Shown piece after piece: positions 33,849 through 44,897 of a stretch of 64,000 bases of DNA. The DNA is taken from assembly GCA_917880885.1 (NCBI GenBank), contig OU862910.1, forward strand, positions 50,893,285 through 50,957,284. Direction: 5' to 3'. The translations under genes were made by a program, and so were the position numbers. The notes below the pieces were generated by a model. The model was not told the DNA's origin and made no database searches. It was given only the letters and a program-made list of their open reading frames with translations. Position 1 is the first letter of the stretch. Each line of letters starts with the position of its first letter. The DNA is from Limnephilus marmoratus. Lineage: Eukaryota > Arthropoda > Insecta > Trichoptera > Limnephilidae.

Positions 33849-35995
33849 CAATAGTTCAGGAAAAAATTCAGATCGGAATTCACGCACTTGTATGGGAGGA
33901 GTTTAAAAATACTTGAGAAAAAGCTTTTGGAAAGGTTGGAAAAGGTATTTGAGATTTTTTTTGTCGATTTCGTAAAGGCCTGCAAAAAACATTAACTCAT
34001 TTTTTACGCATTGTTTATTGTAATAAAACAGAATTTTAAAATTGATTTCACGGAACAAAGCGACGCGGAGACTATCGTCCGTTCCGTCCGGGGCGTGACA
34101 AGTTATGTAGTCCTTCGGTGAACTGCATACAGTTCACTGTTAAAATTCAAATTCGCCTACTGCCGGCCGTATTGAAAAATAACAACGTGAAAATGCATGT
34201 TTTATTTTATTTTTTGTGAATTTTGTGATTATTTCGGGCGTAAATATTTTTTTTTTGCGATTATTATATAAAAAAAAAACTGAATTTTGCCACATTAAAC
34301 AATAAAACTATATCCGAAAAGGGGTTTACAAATAATAACAAAACTGATCGATATTTTTAAGGGCCAAGATATGTTCTACACGCAGCATTTAATTAAAGCA
34401 TCTATAATACTTCCAAGCGATCCAATTTTCAAAACGAAATCATATGATTTTGTATGATTTTGCATGGCTTGCTCTTAGTATGGCTTCATCTTAAAAAGTG
34501 GTTTTCTTTTTTTGATCCTAAAGTAAACTACACCCCAATTTACAACATTGTTTCAAACATCATTATGAATTACACATATAATCTTACATTCGGTTTAACA
34601 AAACATAATTCTTTAGTTATTCTACAATCGTATAATGCAGGAATGGTCAAATTGTTTGTCGTCGAGAAATAATCGGGGATCGACATATTGGCCAGGCATC
34701 AGATACGATTAATGATTGCAAAATCGTGACAGAAGTCGTCGGTTTAGCGTCGTCAAACATTGAATAACTAATAAAGTAATAAAAGAAACTAAGCATAAAT
34801 ACTCAATAGAATTTTTGATAAAGAAGTCACTCTTCACTATCAGTAAGTCGATAGAAATTTAAAGTAAAATTCTAATAGAAATCACAGTGCATTTTACGAA
34901 TGATTCGGTCCATTCCCAAAAAGTTTCGAACACAAGCGTTAATACGAGTATAATACTGGGTTCGGAAACTCGTTGTACAATTTTTAAATACATACATCTA
35001 TTTGAATTTCACTTTTGTTTGTTCGACGCGTAATCTTAGAAGTGAAAATTAACCCATTTCCCGAAATTTGATCAAACTGAGACTCAGTAGATATATTCGT
35101 TGTCGATGAAAATCCACCATCAAATCATTTAGTAATTAAAGCACTACACGAAATAAATGTCGGTTTAAAAAATCTGAATTTGGCAAGGTTGGTAGCGCGG
35201 TTGATTGCGATTATTTGGAGTCGATGTTGTATAAGCGGGAAACTTTTAAATCTACATCACATTTGGAGTTTTTTTTTTGGTAAGAATAATTTTTTGTTGT
35301 TTTTGTTTGCGTTTTTGAGTAAATCGAGTCCGAAGTTGGAAATTGTTTTTATTTATTTTTTATTTCAGCTGTTTAATGTCTTTTAAAATGCGTCGAAGGG
35401 TTGACGCAGCCCAAAAACCTTTTTAACCTTTTAATTGCGAAAAAATATTAAAACTTAAAAAAAACGAAACTCACAGATCGTAAAAAAAGGGGTCTCTATT
35501 CTCTATGTGTTGTAGATTCACTAGTTTCCCTCTTGAACTATGAAACATCGCGTATAATTAAATAACATTATTTAACGCAGACAAAAACCACAAAAGGTAC
35601 CTACATACTTACTCCACGGTATTATTTTGGAAGTTTGTTAGATTAGGATAGTTTCTGTGAGTACAAAAAAGGTATTTCTCAAATAACTCGATTAAAAATA
35701 CGGTTTTAATCGTAACTCGATTCAAACATACGGTTTTCGCAGTAAAATTAATCACACTAACCAACCGTAGAGCCTCAGCCCACCCAGAAATCTTTTATTG
35801 ACATTCACTTCCCAAGATAGATTTGCAATAAAACTAACGACTGACTTAATGGCCGCGTGAGGTGGTTCCATTGCGGCCATTGACGTGATTATGGCAGCGC
35901 CATTCCGATGCAGAAATTAATGGTCATCTAAACACGTAGGTTAATCGACTAAGCCGTGTAATTAAATTTTTTGTTGTAATCACAATAGTGCATTA
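33849..35995. other. Intergenic, nothing recognised
   Basis: AT-rich. The minor frames at 34454-34672 and 35180-35386 show no motif. A short GC-rich patch at 34060-34100 has no clear meaning. Confidence 0.4.
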
Positions 35996-36003
35996 GTTGG
36001 TGC

Positions 36004-38150
36004 TAGAGATTTCAATACTGGGATCTCGAAAACCGGGACCTTCGTCGGCACCGTAATCCCGGAGCTGCGCTTGTCTTAATCCCGGGATTACGGGATTTGG
36101 TTGGTTTCATAACCTTGGTTCAACCGTGGAAATGTCTTTTTTTTATTGGCAGCATGTCGTTTATTGCATAATGTTCTTGAGATCTTGTGATCCAGGATTT
36201 AGGTCAAAAAGATGTTTTGATAGGTTATATTTATTGAGTAGTTGCTTAGAAGTAAGGAAAATTTTAAAGAAGCCTTAATAACATTAACAGCCTTACTAAT
36301 AACAAAATGCCTTAACGAGCGGTCAACTGCATATTTGTTGGTTGCGCGGTGATATGCGTTTTTACATCTTTACTAATAACACTATCACGTGTTTTATGAT
36401 TTTTATGTTGGTCCCCTTGAATCCCACATAGATCTGCGCAGGCGCCGCGGCCATCTTGTTTTATAAACTTCGCGGTAAAACAATGTTTGACAATGTTCTG
36501 TTGTACTTACAGTTAATTTTTATGTTTTTGAAGATAATTTTCGTTTAAATGATCAATTCACGGTGATATTAGTGTAATTCAACATAATTACCAATGCTGG
36601 CGTTACTTTTTTTTCAGTTTTAGTCCTAAATATTGTTTTGTTGATGATTTAGTTTCGTTAACGATAGGTTTTAGGTTATTTCTGAAATTTTATTTTTTTA
36701 ACGACTTTTCTGCGTGAATTTAATAAAACTTCCATAAAAGTAGGTAATATTATTAAATAATGTAAAAGCCTCATGCATGTGTAAATAAAAACAAATTCGA
36801 GAAATCGACGTATTAATTGCGTAAAAATGAATCCAAGATGTCAGATTTTTTCAGTTATTTTTTCGGAAGTATTATTATATTTTTTTATCCTTTTTAATTG
36901 TATGAACGAGATAAAAAGTGAAGTGACAGTTTTCTTCCAAATTCATAAAGTAAGAGGTTTGTATTTTTTTAATTTTGAATTTTCCAAAATTTTTCGACCA
37001 TTTAATAGAATATATTTACAGTCAGCTGTTTTTTTTCAAATTTTTTCATGTTGAAACTTAAAATACTGCAATTTTCAAAAACGATCGTATATTTCAGATA
37101 CAAAAATCTAAAAGGCAATTCCATCTAATTTCTATAAAGGTATATGCTTTTACAACATCTTCAAAAATAAGAAATATACAAGGCATTTAAAATACGTTGG
37201 AAAAATTCCAAATTTCGTTCGGACATCAATCGTTAAAACAGAGATAAACTACCCTCTCAGGCCGTGTAAACAATGTGTATTTCTTTCAATGAACAATTTT
37301 TTAATTAGTAATGTTTTCACATCCGCGGTCGTTTGTCAATTGAATTAAATTTTTACGGGGTTTTTTTAGTAAGGCTGTTAGTATTTAATCTTGTGACATC
37401 ACCACACCGGATTGTTCAGGCAGAAGAATTCTCACTTCTCCAATTCCGCTAGCAGTAGCAGCTATTTTTCGTCGAAACGCATAACGCGTGCTTCTGTCAG
37501 CAGATATTGTATTGTTATGTATTTTTTTCTATTTTTGATCTAAGTAAGAAGAGACAAGAAGAGCTGAGAAGAGATGTGAAGATTCAAGAAGAGACAAAAG
37601 GGGACGAGACATGTAAAGGAGAGGCGAGAACAGAGTCCAAGAAGAAGCAAGAAGAGCCAAGAAGAGACAAGAAGAAGCAAGAGGAGACAAGAAGAGACAA
37701 GATGAAGGAATGCAAAAAGAAAGAGAAAAAAATCGTAACGCTCAATCCATTCCATTATTTCTGCCAAAGCTAAATTCCAATATTGGCTTATTAGGTTGCC
37801 ATGTATACCGGTCAATTAAACTCCAACCTCCTTTATACCCTCAGAGCACGCGTTCGAAGTCCTAACAAATCAGTGCCCACTGGTGTATCGGGCTCACAGC
37901 GACAGGAGTGCCCCTGGCTGGGGGTTTATACAATTGTCTTATATCTTATATTTTTGATATTTGTTTTTTTATTTTTTATAATATTTATTACTCTTATTTT
38001 TTATAATAATTTAAACACGGTGCCAGCCAATATATAGTTAGTGCTGGCAATATATAGTTACTCTGAGTACCAGCACCGTGATCCAGGGAATGAAAAATGC
38101 TAGCACAGTAATCCCGGTTGTGAAAAATAATCCCGGGATTGAAAATCCTA
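36004..38150. mobile_element. hAT transposon D
   Basis: Inverted ends TAGAGATTTCAATACTGGGA and TCCCGGGATTGAAAATCCTA are flanked by GTTGGTGC (35996-36003) and GTCGGTGC (38151-38158), an 8-bp duplication with one mismatch. Subterminal AATCCCGGGATT words are typical of one hAT group. No transposase is recognised inside. The interior holds a purine-rich tract at 37545-37730 (repeats of AGAAGAGACAAGAAG). The mismatch and lack of coding suggest an older, non-autonomous copy. Confidence 0.75.
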
Positions 38151-38158
38151 GTCGGTGC

Positions 38159-38689
38159 ATAGAATTATGTGGGCGTTTGCCCCGAGCCTTGCCGACGATG
38201 CAAGGTTTGCAAAATCACGCAACTCAGACCCCCTACCGTAGTCACAATGATAAAGGTTTTAACAATTATAATAACATAACATTTGTATAGTGTAATTTTG
38301 CGTTATTTCACCTCACAAGGTTTACTGAGTCACCGAAGCTGTGATATGGTTCAACAGGTCGCTTTAGTCGCTTGGCCAGATTTTTTGGTGCTACAAAATT
38401 ATATTCTTTCACAAACTGCTTACCCACAAAAAAAGGCACAAGGCGCGAGATCAAGAAATTTCGGGGGCCAGAGCCCAAAACTGAGAGCGAGGTCTTTATT
38501 TCCAGTGCTACCTATGTGTCGTTGAGGCAGAAATTCATTCAAAAAAGCTTTAACATCCCGGTACCAATAAAGTGGAACTGTGTCCTGTTGAAAGGAATGA
38601 AGAGTTCAGCTACCGCTTAGGGTTAGAGGTTTGCCGTGCAGCCAACGGGAGTAATATTGAACAATAATAAAATAGTTTTTATTAACTTT
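38159..38689. other. Intergenic left of the Gypsy element
   Basis: Unique sequence with overlapping short frames (38283-38620) that show no known motif. The last five bases before the LTR (GTTAT) are the target duplication. Confidence 0.4.
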
Positions 38690-38694
38690 GTTAT

Positions 38695-38974
38695 TGTTAT
38701 GTCTGCCCTTTCCTCGGCAGATAGTAATTATTAAATAAGGTTCTTTGAATATAAAAGTGTTTATTTACTGGAATAACCTAGCTGGTTAGCTACGTCTGTT
38801 TACTATTCGGGGGTAGGTAAATCTCTGGAGCCTTGCCACGGGAGCTCGCAAAGTATATCTCTGAGACTGCTTCTTGTACGCCAATGCCATCTGGCGAGCT
38901 ATGGTGCAAGCTACATGCTTACCGCCATCTATCGTATTCTTTCCATATGAAATACTTAATTACTCTACATCACA
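38695..38974 (-). repeat. 3' LTR of the Gypsy element
   Basis: On the minus strand it begins TGTGATGTAGAGTAATTAAG and ends GGCAGACATAACA, the TG...CA form of LTRs. The only difference noticed from the other LTR is at about 38743 (TTCTTT against TCCTTT). Confidence 0.92.
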
Positions 38975-38987
38975 CCCTCCCCCACCT
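38975..38987 (-). promoter_or_regulatory. Polypurine tract
   Basis: On the minus strand GTGGGGGAGGG lies directly before the 3' LTR, where plus-strand DNA synthesis is primed in LTR retroelements. Confidence 0.8.
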
Positions 38988-39172
38988 AACCTCAAGCCCT
39001 GGCTACAATAAATACAAGACATGTTCTTTTCAAAGAAGTTATACAATTTGACAAAAAAAATAGGATTTTAAATATTTCATTTATACATGATTTTATACTC
39101 TAAATTCAACCAAACATAGACATGATTTTAAATATTTCAACTTAAATATTTCTGTTTCTCTGGGAGGGACCT

Positions 39173-40798
39173 TTATGAACGCCTTGAACGGAGCCTTCCT
39201 TCCCAAGGTCTTAGTTGAGTAGTTTGCTCTCGATCATCCGCTGGTAATCTGAAATCAAGAGAACTCCACGTTAGCCCCTTCAACAAAGCTGAGGTCCCCA
39301 ACTCGTCTGAAGCGCATTTCGTGACCTCAGACGCGGTGGGTGGGTTATTATCTTCACTCTCCTCTTCCCATCTCACAGATAAACTCTTTAACTGATCAAT
39401 ATGTCTCTTCCAAGTCAACGGAGTACCACAGATCCTAACGATATAAACTTTTTTACCCACTTTCCTTTCTACAATACCTCTAACCCAACCAACTTTATTC
39501 ACCTGACGGAAGTCCTTGACCAGACACTTTTGACCAACATGTAAATTCCTAATTTTTACGCCCCCATAATTCCTTATTTGATTATCTTGACTCCTTTTTA
39601 TATTATCGTTAGCTATTTTTCTCTGTTCTGACACATCTTCCTGAGTGGTTTTAGGAATTAAACTACTGAAAGTTGATTTCAGTCTCCTACCAAACATCAA
39701 GACTGCCGGTTCTAATCCCGTTGTGCAATGTGGCGAATTTCGATAATCAGATAAAAAATCACATAATCTACTTCCATAATTTACTGGAAAATTATTCCTA
39801 ACCATAATTTTTTTTTAAAAATTTTTTACCGTTCTAACTGAATTTTCAGCTTGTCCATTACACTGAGGGAATTTTACCGGTGAATTTAAAAATTCTATGT
39901 TATTCTCTTTAAGAAATTCTTTAAACTCTACACTAGAAAATGCTGTTCCATTATCCGAAACTATGCAATCAGGGTTACCAAAATTAGAGAAAATTCTTCT
40001 CAATTCCTTAATCGTGTTAAACGAATCCGCCCTTGGAACCTCTAAGCAATCGATCCACTTGGAAAAAGCGTCACAAATTACAAGAAACATTTTTCCTGCT
40101 ACCGGTCCGCAGTAGTCTACATGCACCCTACTCCAAGTTGCCCCAGGGTTCGGCCACACTGACAAATGACTCTTAGAAGGTGCCGGCCTCATAGCCGCGC
40201 AATCATCACATTTTAGAACCATTTTTTCAATGTCATTGTTCAGTGATGGCCACCAAAAATAAGCTTTTGCTAGGCCCTTCATTTTAACTATTCCTAAATG
40301 AGATCTGTGTAATAACTCTAGCACATGTTCTTGTAAGGAACTCGGAATGACAATTCTATGTTGCCAGAAAAGGCAATCCTTGACTATGGACATTTCGTTT
40401 CTCTTAACCCAGAATCTCCACAGTACATCATCTCGACCAACTCGTTTTGGCCAGCCCTTACGCAAACACGTTAAAACTTCCTGAATAACCGTGTCTGTCT
40501 CTATAGCTGTGGAAATGAGCTTGATATCTATGTGCTCGCATTTATCTACATAACACACAAAATCTGATCCGTAATCCTCTTCAAATTCTTCTTGAGAATT
40601 TTCTACCGGAAGCCGAGATAGAAAATCCGCATGATTATGACATGACTTAACAAATTCTACCTTATACGCAAATCCGGCTAATATAATGCCATAACGCTGC
40701 AATCTGTTAGCCGCCAAAACTGGAATATTTTTGTGTTCCCCTAAAATCCTCATTAATGACAAAATGTCTACCGATAATGTCATTCTCTTCCGTACCAA
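39173..40798 (-). pseudogene. Gypsy pol remnant: RNase H end, integrase, C-terminal domain, one in-frame stop
   Basis: The frame begins near 40798 with the last part of RNase H (LGEHKNIPVLAANRLQRYGI, then HADFLSRLP). Next is an HHCC zinc-binding region (HRSHLGIVKMKGLAKAYFWW ending CDDCA), then the integrase core DDE: D in HVDYCGP, D in SDNGTAF and E in NGQAENS, the last two about 35 residues apart. After RTVKNF a single TAA (39815-39817) interrupts the frame. Reading resumes in the same frame with KKIMVRNNFPVNYGSRLCDF, a GKKVYIVRICGTPLTWKRHI segment and an acidic tail ending at 39173. A sequencing or point change in the A/T-rich run is a simple explanation. Protein inactive as read unless the stop is bypassed. 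Confidence 0.85.
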
Positions 40799-41382
40799 AC
40801 CGAAAAAATTTGTTCAACCCCAATCCTATAGCTAAAGCTCGAAGGTATCGCCATGTACCAACGTAAGCTACGGGTATCTTGAAATTATCACTTAAGTAAC
40901 GCCATGTACAAAAAGCTAAAATTTCCAAAATAAAAAAAAAATGAACGCATAATTTGTGAGTAACGCCATGTACTACAAATTCTAATACGAACGAGATCGG
41001 GTAGCTTGTAAGTATCGTCATGTACAAACAAATTCTACAAACAAATATGATCGGTGAAGTTGTTAAGTAACGCCATGTACAAACAACTCTAATATCAAAA
41101 TGATATCACCCTTCCTCCTACTTAATGGTACTCTCGGGGAAGCAAACTCCCCACTAATTAATCGAAGAATTTATTCCGTCTTTTACTATTGACTTTAATT
41201 CAGACTCAACTTACTTTTATTGTTAATAGGATCGGCCTAGCATTGAAAAAAAAAAAAAAAATTTGGACCCGCGTCTTTATTCACTATAAAAGACACCTAA
41301 AAAAAAAAATTTACAAACCACAAGAAAAAAATACAAAAACAAAAAAAACTTAAATTTTATTTTTTTAAATTTACCCAACTAG
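40799..41382 (-). repeat. Non-coding block with five GTACATGGCGTTAC repeats, replacing reverse transcriptase
   Basis: In place of the expected reverse-transcriptase region lies AT-rich sequence. It carries five copies of a minus-strand word close to GTACATGGCGTTACTTA, at about 40850, 40901, 40965, 41017 and 41071, spaced 51-64 bp. A-rich runs follow at 41247-41350. No reverse-transcriptase motif is present in any frame. Confidence 0.75.
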
Positions 41383-42696
41383 TTAGAAAAAAACTTCCGG
41401 GTAATCTTGAATAAACCTTTCTCCATTCCTCATTTGCGGCGTCACTAAATTAATTGTCTCCTGAGAAGTTATCCCAAGATCGAAACATTCCATAAAATCT
41501 CTTCCCACAATTAATTCTGTTCCTTTTATTACTACAATAAAATTAATATTTTTGTTCCTACCCTTAAATTTCACATCAAAAATCGCCTTTCCTACGACTT
41601 TTAAACGATTATTTCCATAACCTGAAATAATCCGCTTGTCTTGTGACAAAATGATTGAACTAAAATGTCGTTTAAAAATACCCTCCGGCATCACACATAA
41701 AGATGAACCGGAATCAATCATTGCCGTAAACTTCTTGTTATTAATTTCAATTTCAGCAGTAATCGGACTAATTGACGCAACTAAAACTTTACTATCCCTG
41801 TGATTTTCAAAAATGGGATTTATAGGATTATTCTTGCAGAATTTCTGTAAATGCCCAACGCCCTTACATTTAAAACATTTCGCATTACGAAATTTACAAT
41901 CAAACGATAGATGATCATTCCTTTTGCAAATAAAACACTGTTTTTTAACACTACCCACGGGTGATCTAAAATTCGTACCTGAATTTGATCCTAACCTATA
42001 AGCTGGTTTCGTGTTAAAACTACCCTTGGGGCTCGTCGATCGTTCCCTACGCTGATCTCGCTTGACCCCATCGCTAGTAACTCGTTTTTTTACTAGGTTT
42101 ACTTCTGATTTTACTGTATTAGCACTATCCAAAGTTGACATACTAACTGCAAGTCCTTCTATTTCATTAAACGACAACGTTTGCCCTTCTACGAAAATTT
42201 TCTCCTTCGCGCGTCCCGGTAACAACCCGATTGCAAACATGTCTATAAGATTTTTTTCAAGCCTCGTTTCGAATTGACAATACGTTGCTAAAGAACGAAG
42301 TCTAACCGCGAAATCTCTTATCGTCTCGCCTTGTTGTTGCCTCGCTAAAAAAAAATTCTCCCGTTCTTTAAAAACTGAACGATTTTTGTTACAATGTTTG
42401 TCGAGAAGCGCTAAAAGTTTATCAAAAGATAAGTCCGTTACTTTACTTGGAAAACACAGATTAATTAGTAAGGTCAACGTTTCTGATTCTAGGAGATTCA
42501 ATAAAAAAGCCCGTTTTTTCTCCACAGACGCTTTGTCATCATGGATCACGAAAAATTGCTCTATCCGAAGTCGAAACAACCCCCAGTCTCCGGAGAGATG
42601 GCAAAACGGTGGTATTCTACCCGATTCCATAACTCCCAACAAATAAATCGGCAAAGAAAAATCAACAAGAAAACAATAACAAATAATCCCTCTCAA
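41383..42696 (-). CDS. Gypsy Gag and protease
   Basis: The 437-codon frame probably starts at an internal methionine (42630, MESGRIPPFCHLSGDWGLF) rather than the first. It begins with a capsid-like region, followed by two zinc knuckles near residue 253: CFICKRNDHLSFDC and CFKCKGVGHLQKFC, which bind RNA in the particle. An aspartic protease follows with the DSG active-site triad in MIDSGSSLCVMPEG near residue 325 and a later IVGRDFMECF segment. It ends QDYPEVFF, the point where a reverse transcriptase would normally begin, so Gag and protease are complete while the polymerase is cut away. No stop interrupts it. Confidence 0.85.
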   Translation of the reverse strand: MRGIICYCFLVDFSLPIYLLGVMESGRIPPFCHLSGDWGLFRLRIEQFFVIHDDKASVEKKRAFLLNLLESETLTLLINLCFPSKVTDLSFDKLLALLDKHCNKNRSVFKERENFFLARQQQGETIRDFAVRLRSLATYCQFETRLEKNLIDMFAIGLLPGRAKEKIFVEGQTLSFNEIEGLAVSMSTLDSANTVKSEVNLVKKRVTSDGVKRDQRRERSTSPKGSFNTKPAYRLGSNSGTNFRSPVGSVKKQCFICKRNDHLSFDCKFRNAKCFKCKGVGHLQKFCKNNPINPIFENHRDSKVLVASISPITAEIEINNKKFTAMIDSGSSLCVMPEGIFKRHFSSIILSQDKRIISGYGNNRLKVVGKAIFDVKFKGRNKNINFIVVIKGTELIVGRDFMECFDLGITSQETINLVTPQMRNGERFIQDYPEVFF

Positions 42697-43069
42697 AGAA
42701 TCAAAAATACTTATCTCAGGAACTCTTCTGGTCTCCCTCTGGGTTTTATCCTTGTCTTCTGATTAATTGATTAATCCAATGATCCACAGATTCGTCCTTG
42801 AAACTATTAATCCAATGATCCGTTTTGACCTTGAAACTTCTGATTAATCCAATGATCCACAACCAGATCGCCTCCTTGCGGTATTTCACTTCTGTTCCTA
42901 AAACAAAAATCTTCTTATTCAGCCCGTAGCCACGGAACCAAATGCTCCTTAATCTCGAGCAGAATCTCTTCCGATTCCTTGCCAAAACTGCAAGTCACTC
43001 CAGCAGTGACTTAGTCCTCTGTGTCCAGCACCAATTGTTATTCGCACGCGTAACTTTCACACAATTATA

Positions 43070-43088
43070 CTTATACGGCTGCGCCAAT
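43070..43088 (-). promoter_or_regulatory. Primer-binding site
   Basis: On the minus strand TTGGCGCAGCCG lies within two bases of the 5' LTR end. A TGGCGC start is the form seen in several insect Gypsy elements primed by a serine tRNA; the exact tRNA was not verified. Confidence 0.65.
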
Positions 43089-43368
43089 TGTTATGTCTGC
43101 CCTTTCCTCGGCAGATAGTAATTATTAAATAAGGTCCTTTGAATATAAAAGTGTTTATTTACTGGAATAACCTAGCTGGTTAGCTACGTCTGTTTACTAT
43201 TCGGGGGTAGGTAAATCTCTGGAGCCTTGCCACGGGAGCTCGCAAAGTATATCTCTGAGACTGCTTCTTGTACGCCAATGCCATCTGGCGAGCTATGGTG
43301 CAAGCTACATGCTTACCGCCATCTATCGTATTCTTTCCATATGAAATACTTAATTACTCTACATCACA
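43089..43368 (-). repeat. 5' LTR of the Gypsy element
   Basis: It is the right-hand copy of the 280-bp LTR and lies upstream of gag on the minus strand. It should carry the promoter and polyadenylation signals; none was mapped with confidence. Confidence 0.92.
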
Positions 43369-43404
43369 GTTATCAAATGTAATTTATATTTTGGTAAAAT
43401 CAGT

Positions 43405-43490
43405 CACTTTGTGGTTTGACAAATTAATTAAAATAAAACAATAACTTTTAACCACGATTATTTACGAACAAAGTTATTGTTTTATTTCAA
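43405..43490 (-). mobile_element. Fragment of the hammerhead-like palindrome family
   Basis: TTTGTGGTTTGACAAATTAA and AAATAAAACAATAACTTT with ACAAAGTTATTGTTTTATTT match the arms at 22095-22300. The hammerhead-like core itself is absent. Confidence 0.5.
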
Positions 43491-44135
43491 TTAAAGGTCT
43501 CTGCCCACTACACCGTTCCATACCATGACCGTACTATGAATGTATCAGCCACGAAATAAACACGCTATGCCCACTAGAACGTGCTAACACCGTATTATAC
43601 CCGTACGTAACGGGTATAGTGACCGTATACACCGCGGTTGGTATCCGTACCATCCCCGTTCAATAGGTATACGGTGCCCGTTCTATCGGTGCCCGTTATA
43701 TCATTTCGCCTGTGTTTTCGTATCGGACTGATGCGTCAGGAGAAGTATAGTGTCATCAGTGGCGGCGCAAGGGGGGGGCGGAGGGGGCGGTCCGCCCCGG
43801 GTGCCAAGCACCAAGGGGTGACAACGAAAACCCACTCGTACAGACAAAGAATGCGCACAAAATCTCCTGCTGTAAAGATATTTCAATAAATAACTACGTA
43901 CTCTTGTATCTAGCTACTTACATTATCATATTTTGAAATGCGTCGCAACTATATATTTATTTTTCGAATAGAATTTCTAATTCCCTTTCTAAAACTGAAG
44001 AATCATTTTGAGAAGCTTGTATCAACACTCTAAGAGATGCGTAATCCCAACACCGGCAAAGCAGGCGTTGAAAAAAGAAATTAGCGAAGCTCAATCGGAA
44101 ATCTGGAGACAGAAAAATCAGAAAAAGTTATCGGC

Positions 44136-44200
44136 ACCTCTGGGACTTGAACCCAGGACCTTCTGCTTACATGGCAACAGCTCTACTAACTGAACTAATT
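44136..44200 (-). other. tRNA-like sequence, left of a divergent pair
   Basis: On the minus strand TTAGTAGAGCTGTTGCCATG and GGTCCTGGGTTCAAGTCCCA give D- and T-arm equivalents. The acceptor GGCACCTC side is recognisable. The anticodon arm does not give a seven-base loop with T at position 33, so it is not called a tRNA gene. Confidence 0.6.
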
Positions 44201-44230
44201 AATAATTTATCCAGACACTATCTAGATAGC

Positions 44231-44684
44231 CAAGGGCGGATATATGGAGAGGGGGGGGGGGTAAGGGGGCATTGGCATGGGGGGATTTTTTTCTGTACTG
44301 TGGAGATTCCATCACAGTATATACTTAGAAGCTAAAACTGTATTTTTTAAACATTTAATTTTTCGATTGTTTTGACACTTTCATAAACCTTCCTATACAT
44401 ACTTGAACTTATAGAAATAAACTTGAAATATGATACGTAAGTTCATTTTTCTAACAGTAATCGTTGATTTTTTGCCTTTCCGCCCCTTGTGCCCGCCCAG
44501 AAAAAAATCCTAACAGTAATTATTGATTTTTTTGCGCGTCCACCCCTTGTGCCCAGAAAAAAATCCTAAAAGTAATTGTTGATTTTTTTGCCCATCCGCC
44601 CTTTGTGCCCCCCCAGAAAAAAATCCTAACAGTAATTGTTGATTTTTTGCCCGTCCGCTCAAAAAAATCCTCGATCCGCCCTTG
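44231..44684. mobile_element. hAT miniature element G, copy 2 (innermost of three)
   Basis: Ends CAAGGGCGGAT and ATCCGCCCTTG match those at 16211-16410. TAGATAGC flanks both sides (44223-44230 and 44685-44692). From about 44450 to 44670 the interior is four imperfect units of about 60 bp built on AACAGTAATTGTTGATTTTT and CCGCCCCTTGTGCCC. No coding sequence. Confidence 0.9.
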
Positions 44685-44824
44685 TAGATAGCATTTAGTT
44701 CGGGTTTGAATCTTGCAATATATATAAAGGTAGCGGCCAATAATATGTGCGTTAAGAAAATGAAGATAAAGTTGGTAGTTCTTAGTCGAAGAATGATACA
44801 GTTAAATGTGACCGAATTGGATAT

Positions 44825-44897
44825 AGACACCTTAGCTCAGTTGGTAGAGCTGTTTCCATGTAAACAGAAGGTCCCGCGTTCGAGTCCCGGAGGTGAC
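44825..44897 (+). other. tRNA-like sequence, right of a divergent pair
   Basis: GACACCT and AGGTGAC pair as an acceptor stem with one mismatch. TAGCTCAGTTGGTAGAGC is a perfect box A region and CGTTCGAGTCCCG a box B region. The middle arm CTGTTTCCATGTAAACAG closes a six-base loop, which no tRNA has. It may be transcribed by polymerase III but is not a working tRNA. Confidence 0.65.

Larger units (their letters stand above)
38695..43368 (-). mobile_element. Gypsy-type LTR retrotransposon lacking reverse transcriptase
   Basis: Two 280-bp LTRs (38695-38974 and 43089-43368) differ by one visible base and are flanked by GTTAT at 38690-38694 and 43369-43373. On the minus strand the order is LTR, primer site, gag-protease, a 0.58-kb non-coding block, end of RNase H plus integrase, purine tract, LTR. 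Integrase downstream of the RNase H remnant gives Gypsy order. The reverse transcriptase and most of RNase H are missing. Almost identical LTRs mean a recent insertion, so it was probably moved by proteins of an intact relative. Confidence 0.9.

Noticed and set aside
37507..37773. 88-codon open frame rich in Lys, Glu and Arg
   Set aside because: It is the translation of a low-complexity purine tract inside hAT D.
44825..44897. Functional tRNA gene
   Set aside because: The anticodon arm gives a six-base loop without the invariant T33, and the acceptor stem has a mismatch.
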